In this document: positions 54,716 to 61,548 of the stretch, in pieces
Numbering within the stretch: position 1 is the first letter of the stretch
Layout: the number at the start of each line of letters is the position of its first letter
Assembly: GCF_001545035.1 (NCBI RefSeq)
Contig: NZ_FCOJ02000021.1
Coordinates: forward strand, 1 to 64,000
Source: Caballeronia glebae
Lineage (GTDB): Bacteria > Pseudomonadota > Gammaproteobacteria > Burkholderiales > Burkholderiaceae
DNA: 64,000 nucleotides
Direction of reading: 5' to 3'
Translations under genes and position numbers: made by a program
The notes under the pieces: model-generated
What the model saw: the letters and a program-made list of their open reading frames with translations, nothing else
The model's database searches: none
What the model was told of the DNA's origin: nothing

Positions 54716-55546
54716 TCAGTTCGACGGAATCTGTGCGGTCTTGAAATCCCGCGTCATCTTCAACGTCGACTTGTCGCCGAGCCACTTCTGGAATATCTGC
54801 TGGGACTGACCGCTCTTCTCCATGTTGTCCAGCGCCGTGTTGACGGCCTCGAGCAATTTGGTCTCACCTTTCTTTACGCCCAGGCCCCAATACTCCAGAC
54901 CGACAGGGGGCGTCAGGACCGAGATCTGGTTGGCATTCGGGCCGAGCTTCTCGATGAATCGGCGCATGAGGGTTTCCGAGAGTACGAACCCGTCGACCTT
55001 GTTTTGCACGAGCGCCATGAATGCCGAAGGACCATCGTCGTAGCTGATCTGCTGCGCAGTCGGCAGCACCCGCTGAATGACCGGAATGTTGCTCGAGCCC
55101 TTGATTGTGCTTATCCGCTTTCCTGCCAGGTCATCTCGGTGCTTGAAAGGGCTGCTGGCTTTCGCCGCCATCACCTGCTGACTGACGAAGTACGCCTTGG
55201 AGAAGTCGATCTGTTGCGCGCGTTGGGGGTTATAGCCCAGCACGGCTGCCAAAATGTCGACCCGCCCCTGGGTCAATTCGGGGATGCGCGAGTCCAGCGA
55301 CATCACCTTCAGTTCGGGCTTAACGCCCAGTTCCTTGGCTACTCCCTTGCAGAAGTCGATGTCATACCCAACAACCTCTCGAGTATCCGGGTCCTGGAAA
55401 CCGAACGGCGGCAGGGTACTGAGCACGCCGCACACGAGAGTACCGCGCGCTTTGATGTCTGAAAGCTCATCGGCGTGAGCGACATCGGCGACGCCCGCGA
55501 CGAAGGTGAGCGACACCGCGCAAAGCAGCTTGAGTTTTGCAGTCAT
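54716..55546 (-). CDS. Polar amino acid ABC transporter substrate-binding protein (GltI-like)
   Basis: A 276-residue type II binding protein. The signal peptide (MTAKLKLLCAVSLTFVAGVA) ends near VAHA. The mature part has GTLVCGVLSTLPPFGFQDPD, VVGYDIDFCKGVAKELG, and RISTIKGSS with NQISVLTPP, which resembles glutamate/aspartate binders. GGAGC precedes the ATG. It is the first gene of the leftward transport operon, and its promoter faces two LysR genes. Confidence 0.93.
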   Translation of the reverse strand: MTAKLKLLCAVSLTFVAGVADVAHADELSDIKARGTLVCGVLSTLPPFGFQDPDTREVVGYDIDFCKGVAKELGVKPELKVMSLDSRIPELTQGRVDILAAVLGYNPQRAQQIDFSKAYFVSQQVMAAKASSPFKHRDDLAGKRISTIKGSSNIPVIQRVLPTAQQISYDDGPSAFMALVQNKVDGFVLSETLMRRFIEKLGPNANQISVLTPPVGLEYWGLGVKKGETKLLEAVNTALDNMEKSGQSQQIFQKWLGDKSTLKMTRDFKTAQIPSN

Positions 55547-55691
55547 TTGAGCTCCATGTTGTGATGCAGCGTCGAGTCCTTGATGAAACCGCCGCCGTTG
55601 AGAAATCATTGCAAATCAATATAATTAGAGAAAGTGATATTTTTCGATATGTCTTCATTCATCTTTGAGATGAAATGCACGGGATTTCCCT

Positions 55692-56618
55692 ATGACTACG
55701 TTCCGACAATTGGAGGCGCTGGTAGCGCTGGTTGAGACCGGTACTTTCGAGGCTGCCGCGGAGCGCATCGGGATTGCCCAATCGGCTGTGTCACGGCACC
55801 TGAAGGAGTTCGAGGAGCTTTTCGGCTGGCCGCTTCTTGACCGCTCCGGCCGCGCCGCGCGATTAACTTTGGAGGGAGGAGAAGTGCTTGCTCGAGCACG
55901 GGCCATCCTTCGGCAACGAGACGCGATCATAGACGCCGTCGCACGGAGCGACGTCATTCATCGAAAGATCCGTGCCGGGGTGACCGAACTTTGCGCACTG
56001 ACTTGGCTTCCCAAATTCATGGAATCTATGCGCGCAGCGTTCCCGTCCGTGACAATCGACTTGGTGGTTGACTCCAGTCTCATCCTGCACGAGCGACTGA
56101 TAGCCGGAGAAGTCGACCTCGCGTTCGTTCCGGACGTGTTCAAGTCTTCTAGTCTCCCCTCCTTACCGCTGGCTAGGGTGATTCACCATTGGTGCTGCAG
56201 CCCAGAGTTCGATGCGCCCGCAATCGGCATGAAGGCTAGTACTTTGTCTGATTATCCGCTGCTAATGCAGCAAGCCCCGTCTGGCATAGCTTCAATCATC
56301 GACCCGTGGCTTGCAAAAGCAGGTGCCAACAATCGCAATAAGGTCGGGACGACGAGCCTAGTCGCGATTGCCGGGATGGCCCTTTCGGGCTTGGGAATCG
56401 CGTTACTGCCCAGTGCAATATGTACCCCGTTCTTAAGTGACGGTGTCCTTCGCGAACTGAAGGTCACACCTCGATTGCCGCACATTTCCTACGTCGCACT
56501 GACGCGGGCGGATGCCGCGACCGCATTTCACCAAAGAATCATCAAGCTAGCGCAGTCGTGCTGCAATTTCGAGGTCGCATATCAGCTGCAAGCGCTATCG
56601 GCTAAAACTCGAGGATAG
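55692..56618 (+). CDS. LysR-family regulator
   Basis: A 308-residue LysR protein with the winged helix at residues 1-60 (FEAAAERIGIAQSAVSRHLKEFE) and an effector domain beginning RKIRAGVTELCALTWLPKFM. The divergent gap of 145 bases to the ABC binding-protein gene is the classical LysR arrangement, so it probably activates the transport/DadA operon. It is followed after 3 bases by another LysR gene. Confidence 0.92.
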   Translation: MTTFRQLEALVALVETGTFEAAAERIGIAQSAVSRHLKEFEELFGWPLLDRSGRAARLTLEGGEVLARARAILRQRDAIIDAVARSDVIHRKIRAGVTELCALTWLPKFMESMRAAFPSVTIDLVVDSSLILHERLIAGEVDLAFVPDVFKSSSLPSLPLARVIHHWCCSPEFDAPAIGMKASTLSDYPLLMQQAPSGIASIIDPWLAKAGANNRNKVGTTSLVAIAGMALSGLGIALLPSAICTPFLSDGVLRELKVTPRLPHISYVALTRADAATAFHQRIIKLAQSCCNFEVAYQLQALSAKTRG

Positions 56619-56621
56619 GAC

Positions 56622-57509
56622 ATGTTGACGATCAAACAGCTCGAAGCCTTCTTCTGGGTTGCACGCCTTGGCACGGTCGACCGGGCCGCAAGCAAGCTGC
56701 ACATAACACAGTCTGCGGCAACAAAACGTTTGCAGGAGCTAGAATCCATGGTCATCGAGCCCCTCTTCGATTCTCAGCGTAGCAAAGCAAAGCTCTCCCT
56801 CAAAGGGCAAGAGCTCCTCGAACTATGTAAGGACCTTCTGGAAGGAGTCGCGCACCTGGATGAACTTCAGTCTTCAACACGTAGCGTTGCGCGAATACTT
56901 CAAATAGGAATTACAGAGCTCGTCGCAACGACATGGTTTCCCCTGTTCATTAGGAAGATGAAGGAAGTTTATCCGAACGTCGTCGTGCAGCCCGAACTAA
57001 TGCACCTGTCTGTTGAGCTACGCACGAAGGTCCTTGACGGCTCACTAGACATCGCGTTTGTACCTGAGACCGACACCCAACGCACGTTAGCGCGCGTTGA
57101 ACTAAATTCCGTTCCGTTCGCGTGGTTTTGCGCGCCCGGGCTTTTCCCGAAGGACACACCTGTCACCCTGCAACAACTATCATCAGCGGCGGTTATCGAA
57201 CAAGACGAGAGATCGATCATTACGCAGTTGTGCCGCAGGTTATTTAGTGAAGCCGGCGTGGAACCGAGGCGCGTATTCGGCGGAAGCAGCGTCTTAGCAA
57301 TGGCGGGACTGATTGAAGCCGGAATCGGTATCAGCTGTTTGCCTGAATCCATTGTCAGCAATTATGTCCATTCGGGACGATTACAGATGGTTCACACGCG
57401 CCCACCCGCTCCCTCACTGCGATATTGCACGGTCTTCATGAACAACCCGCAGTCTGGGATCGGCTACTCCATCGCAGAGATCGCTCGGCAATGCAGCAAT
57501 ACAGCTTGA
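56622..57509 (+). CDS. LysR-family regulator, second of a tandem pair
   Basis: A 295-residue LysR protein: helix-turn-helix VDRAASKLHITQSAATKRLQELE, then effector start LQIGITELVATTWFPLFI. It has the same subfamily layout as its neighbour and as the gene at 46.8 kb, though it is more diverged. Starting 3 bases after the upstream gene with GAGGATAGGAC before the ATG, it is co-translated. Two co-encoded LysR regulators could form heteromers or respond to different ligands. Confidence 0.92.
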   Translation: MLTIKQLEAFFWVARLGTVDRAASKLHITQSAATKRLQELESMVIEPLFDSQRSKAKLSLKGQELLELCKDLLEGVAHLDELQSSTRSVARILQIGITELVATTWFPLFIRKMKEVYPNVVVQPELMHLSVELRTKVLDGSLDIAFVPETDTQRTLARVELNSVPFAWFCAPGLFPKDTPVTLQQLSSAAVIEQDERSIITQLCRRLFSEAGVEPRRVFGGSSVLAMAGLIEAGIGISCLPESIVSNYVHSGRLQMVHTRPPAPSLRYCTVFMNNPQSGIGYSIAEIARQCSNTA

Positions 57510-59328
57510 GCGCCGGCGGAGTACGTGAACATCGCAACCACAAATTTACGATTGTCACTGGCAGATGACACACAGCTGGCCACCCAAGTTTCGGGACAGT
57601 TTCCACATCCCCTGTCATCACCTCGGTCGACGCAAAAGCCCGGGAGGACGCGTTGCACTGCCCGGCCTACAGAAGATCAACGAATCAGCATTCGCACAGA
57701 TTCATGCCAAGGCGAAAGTCGCCGTGCGCGATCGTCTTTTCGCCGCCTCTGCCGGATGCGCAAATTTGGCACCGAATTCGCTGATGTCTGCGCCAACGAT
57801 GAAACATCTTTTGCACTGTTTACCGGGATCCCGCGCAGATTCAGCTGGTCAGCAGATGTCGATTCGCCAGCCGCATTTCCTCGACTGTCCGGCAGGCAAA
57901 TTTGTTGATGGGTTCGCCTTGCCGATCGAAACACAGTTCAAAAATGCCTGCGTCACCCAACGGCTCAACACGCAACCTTTTCCCTTGAAACACGGTAGCT
58001 CCTACTGGCATCCGCCATAGTGCATGAAGTCTAGGGCTCGTCTATCAGCGTGCCCATCGTCGAAAGAGACGAATCGCGACACACATCGCTGTGGTTTTGG
58101 CCAGCGGTCTCGTTGGCAACTACCGCGACCGCGCAAAATGCATCGCGCCGGAGCGTCGGACGACATCGACTGTCGTTGCCCCTATGCCCGCGCGGGCCAT
58201 CGCCAGCATCGGATCGAAGGTGCATCGTTGACAGAATTGGGGCGAAAACCGCTGCTCGCCATGAACGGCGCCGGCATGCTCGGTTCGCCAGCTTGCAAAC
58301 GGGCCCTGACAGCCGACCGCAACGGTCGACGGACTGGCGTGTTCCTGCAAAATCGTCGATTTACCCGTGGCGAAGTACGGTGTTGCGACAGCGCGCCATT
58401 ACCCACAGAGTTCCGAGAACGGCTGGTGCGCCAGTGTGAGCGGCTCGCACTGACTTTAGGAACTTAGGAACTACTGGCGGCATGCCTGACGCTACGAATT
58501 TGAAGCACGTTCGCAAATGCGAAGATGCTTCGGTCCCCTCGTCTGCACAGGTTATGTTGTTATCAGCGTAACGCGACGCAAAATTTTCTTCAGAGGCCCA
58601 CCGCGTTGTGTGCGCGTATCAAGCTCCCCAAAGAATTGTCAGAGGTCGCGGCTATAAAGATAACTACTCTTCTTTTAACGGCTCGATTTCCGCCAGCAAC
58701 TTCTCAACGCGGAAGCCCTCCTCGTCTCGCACGATCCCCGTCGTTTGACAGCAGCGACTCGCCGCGTTAACGCTCGGGTGCTGATGCCGGCACCTGCCGG
58801 AGGAACCTGAATCGGCCGTTTGTAGACGGCTGCTCTACTGACCAGACCAGGCGTTCATATAGAGATGACGTTCGCGGTCAACATCGAAGGCCCTAAAGGC
58901 ATCCGTACGTCCTCTTGAGATGTAACTCATCTGCCAGCCCGACTACAGCAGCGGCATCCTAAACACTGAGTGGGCCAGCCCGACACAAGCGAAGCCGGCA
59001 AAACGGGCACTCGAGCTTGCCACAATTCCACCTCACGAGATCTGTATACTTCTGCACCATGTAACGCAAGGTCCGTCATGATCATTCTGCTTAAAAGCGT
59101 GATTAGTTCCGCTCGCGTCGAATCTGGCGTCGCTTCGTCGCAAATCCAACAGTGTCGGTTGCTCCGAGCCGATACGACCAGCTCCGGAGGGACGCTGAGA
59201 GTGAGAACGAGTGTCTCGGAGGCGGCAGCCCCTCCTATATAATTCTGTGCCTAGGGAAGGCGCAGTAATCGCCGATTGGAGCCTTTGTTATAGAAGCTGT
59301 TTGTTATCGAAGTCACACGGGATTTTCT
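57510..59328. other. 1.8-kb gene-poor region with decayed coding sequence
   Basis: Apart from a fadB remnant at about 57.73-58.01 kb I see no intact gene. On the minus strand around 58.67-58.74 kb a short coding-like tail (GIVRDEEGFRVEKLLAEIEP) runs to a stop near 58673; its family is not recognised. Frames at 58024-58467 are not protein-like in any strand I could recognise. This is the border between the catabolic island and the immune locus. Confidence 0.5.
57730..58011 (-). pseudogene. fadB (3-hydroxyacyl-CoA dehydrogenase/enoyl-CoA hydratase) N-terminal remnant, frameshifted
   Basis: Starting at ATG 58011 the minus strand reads VFQGKRLRVEPLGDAGIFEL, then CFDRQGEPINKF, like the first residues of FadB. 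A stop at 57841 ends that frame. The neighbouring frame continues LRGIPVNSAKDV (FadB-like), and after loss of one T near 57808 the third frame gives FIVGADISEFGAKFAHPAEA, the crotonase oxyanion segment. The gene therefore has two frameshifts and no recognisable continuation. The right-hand limit is approximate. Confidence 0.6.
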
Positions 59329-59820
59329 ATGCAGAATTGCTCAAACCTTTCGGAAGAACAAGAGAAGACGTTTCGTACCCAAGCATGGTCGTATTTCGCG
59401 TTGCATGCAGGGCAGAGAATGCAGACGTTCCAATTCTATGTGACACTGATCACCGCCCTTGTAGGAGGGGCAATCGTTCTGGCGAAAGGAGACTTTGGGA
59501 AGGGCGGGCTAGAGGGGGTCGGGAGCGTTATTGCATTGATGAGTTATGTATTTTGGAAGCTCGATTGTCGAATCCGACTCCTTATCAAGAACGCGGAGGG
59601 GGCATTGAAATTCCTTGACCGTTCCCATGAGCTTCCCTCCATCGATAGCGCTCCACATCCGCTCGACTTGTTCGCTCGAGACGATGCTCTACGAGGTCGG
59701 CGGATTGGCTTGCTGGGGTTTGTGGCCGGCGATCTTAGCTACTCGAATTGCTTCAATCTTGTCTATGCCATTTTCGGGTGCGGTGGAGTGCTTTTTGTTG
59801 GAGTCGTCCATTTTAACTGA
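59329..59820 (+). CDS. Small RipA-like integral membrane protein
   Basis: A 163-residue protein with a soluble start containing YFALHAGQRMQTFQFYV, a first helix pair at about residues 36-55 and 62-78 (ending FWKLDCRIRLLIKNAEGAL), and a third helix near the C-terminus. The pattern, A/QR at helix 1 and FWKLD-R-x(3)-LIKNAE after helix 2, matches what I recall for RipA-type membrane proteins, often found near defence genes. No known enzymatic motif is visible. It is convergent with the receiver-phosphorylase gene, 24 bases away, so any link to it is by position only. Confidence 0.6.
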   Translation: MQNCSNLSEEQEKTFRTQAWSYFALHAGQRMQTFQFYVTLITALVGGAIVLAKGDFGKGGLEGVGSVIALMSYVFWKLDCRIRLLIKNAEGALKFLDRSHELPSIDSAPHPLDLFARDDALRGRRIGLLGFVAGDLSYSNCFNLVYAIFGCGGVLFVGVVHFN

Positions 59821-59844
59821 GGAGCGAAGTGAACGACTCCTGGC

Positions 59845-61083
59845 TCACTGTCGTTTGCGAATCAGACTCGAAAGGTGTTGCTCCAGAAATCTGGCTACTG
59901 TACGGGCGGAAATCTCCGCAGCATAGGATTGGTATTCATCGTTCTTCTTCTTGTCTCCCTTATCGCAAACAGCCTTCAAAGAGACAACTCTTGCTTCACT
60001 ATCGCTAGCTCGAGCCGCCGCGTATACAGCGTAGGTTTCCATATCAAGGCCGACCACGTTCTTATGTTGGTTCTGCTTGATACGGTCTGCGACTCGAGCA
60101 TCGGCAAGCACTGACGAACCAGTCGCCATCGGTCCGATAACGAGCTTCGGTGGGTTAGTTCGCTTAACGCCAAGGGTGAGAGGCGATAGCGACCCCCAAA
60201 ACTCTTGATCTCGCTTGAGTCTAATCAGTGCGTTCTGGCAGGCGTCGTCGATTCCGATCTGGTGCGGCGCAATCTGAAAAGCCTCTGTGCCGTGCTTATC
60301 AATGTATTTGCCGCTTTGCCAATCCCACGAGATGTCGGTCGCGACAACGTCTCCGATGTCCGCCTTTCCCGGGATTCCAGCGCAGATTCCAGCCATGATG
60401 ATGAGCTTTGGACGTAGCATCAGCAAGGCCTTCGTCGTGAGGATTGAGGCGGCTACTGGTCCCATTCTTGAGCAGAAACCTGCTGCTACTCGAAACCGTT
60501 CACCGCCCGAGGACATTTGCCCATATCGGACCAATTGGGAGCGGTCAAGCGGCTCAAGGGCCTCCCATTCAAAGTCCACGCACTCCACGGCCGCGAACTC
60601 TGGTTCGTCCAAAGCGGTGATCAAGAAAACGTCGACGTTTCCGGAATCAGCATTGTGCGCTTTCTCCTTAACAACGAATTGCGCAACCCGTTCCACCGTA
60701 GACAAACACTCGTCGGTAGTCTCAGTATAGGGAAGAATTCCCCACGGCCGACCAACAAAGAAAGCGTGAGCTTCACTGGTCAGCTCGCCCGACGCGCTCA
60801 TCGGCAACACAAAGAGAGGGCGATTTAGCTCTCCGTGACCGTCGTCCAACTCCTCGAGAAGCGCAATACTATTCTTCTCGCTTTTCTCACCACCAAGCTC
60901 ATGCGGCACGACGATATCGACGATAAACAGGTCATACGAACGCTCTGCCATCCGACGTCGAGCTTCCGACGTACAGATCGCTGTGTCAACTCGATCGAAT
61001 AGGTCTTTCCTTTGGGTCAGGAGCGACAACAATCTCGTCTTCTTGGCCGGATCATCTTCAAGAAGCAGTACGTTAAGTGCCAT
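59845..61083 (-). CDS. dtcC: Receiver domain-nucleoside phosphorylase fusion, DtcC-like Detocs effector
   Basis: The 412-residue protein has a response-regulator receiver at residues 1-120: acidic pair Glu9/Asp10-Asp11, phospho-acceptor Asp56 (LFIVDIVVP) and Ser96. The usual lysine after strand 5 is not evident (GRPWGILPYTE). Residues 150-412 are a PNP/MTN-type nucleoside phosphorylase: AGICAGIPGKADIGDVV, catalytic glutamate in LDMETYAVYAAA and aspartate in KAVCDKGD. In Detocs the DtcC phosphorylase domain breaks ATP into adenine and ribose triphosphate when phosphorylated. The gene overlaps the stand-alone receiver by 11 bases. Confidence 0.9.
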   Translation of the reverse strand: MALNVLLLEDDPAKKTRLLSLLTQRKDLFDRVDTAICTSEARRRMAERSYDLFIVDIVVPHELGGEKSEKNSIALLEELDDGHGELNRPLFVLPMSASGELTSEAHAFFVGRPWGILPYTETTDECLSTVERVAQFVVKEKAHNADSGNVDVFLITALDEPEFAAVECVDFEWEALEPLDRSQLVRYGQMSSGGERFRVAAGFCSRMGPVAASILTTKALLMLRPKLIIMAGICAGIPGKADIGDVVATDISWDWQSGKYIDKHGTEAFQIAPHQIGIDDACQNALIRLKRDQEFWGSLSPLTLGVKRTNPPKLVIGPMATGSSVLADARVADRIKQNQHKNVVGLDMETYAVYAAARASDSEARVVSLKAVCDKGDKKKNDEYQSYAAEISARTVARFLEQHLSSLIRKRQ

Positions 61084-61546
61084 GAAACTTTTTCCTTACC
61101 TTATTCATGAGTTGACTTATCTCGGTCTCCCAGTCGGAATATGCCGAATCAAAGTAGACTGTACCCTCGAATGTTTCTGGAAAATCAGAGGCCAAGCGCT
61201 TCGAGAGCTCTTTGAGCCCCAGACTTTCGTGCCCGTCTGTAATGAGCGGATAGGAGGTAACCACGATCACGGGGATCACCACGTCGTCCCGCTCCAGGGT
61301 CTCGAACACCTCAATGCCACCAAATGGTCGGGGCGTCCCACCACGTTCTCCAACCTCGATATCGTATGTTGGCAGAGACATGTCCGCAATGATCACGTCT
61401 GGTGTGAATTCCAATAGATCATCTATTGCCGACCGCACAGAGCATGCTGTTCGGATGCTAACGTCCGTAATTTCTCGCTCAAGCAACGCTTGAATGCTGC
61501 TGAGTTTCGCTTCACTGTCCTCTACTATGAGTATCGTCAAAGGCAT
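61073..61546 (-). CDS. dtcB: Stand-alone receiver domain protein, DtcB-like
   Basis: A 157-residue single receiver: acidic pocket IVEDSEAK, phospho-acceptor Asp55 in DVIIADMSLP and Thr97 in VIVVTSYP, with no output domain. A loop rich in glycine (VGERGGTPRPFGG) after strand 3 is an insertion relative to CheY-like receivers. In Detocs DtcB takes up phosphate from DtcA and dampens signalling through DtcC. It begins 2 bases after the sensor stop and overlaps the effector, so the three genes form one transcription unit. Confidence 0.88.
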   Translation of the reverse strand: MPLTILIVEDSEAKLSSIQALLEREITDVSIRTACSVRSAIDDLLEFTPDVIIADMSLPTYDIEVGERGGTPRPFGGIEVFETLERDDVVIPVIVVTSYPLITDGHESLGLKELSKRLASDFPETFEGTVYFDSAYSDWETEISQLMNKVRKKFHGT

Positions 61547-61548
61547 GA

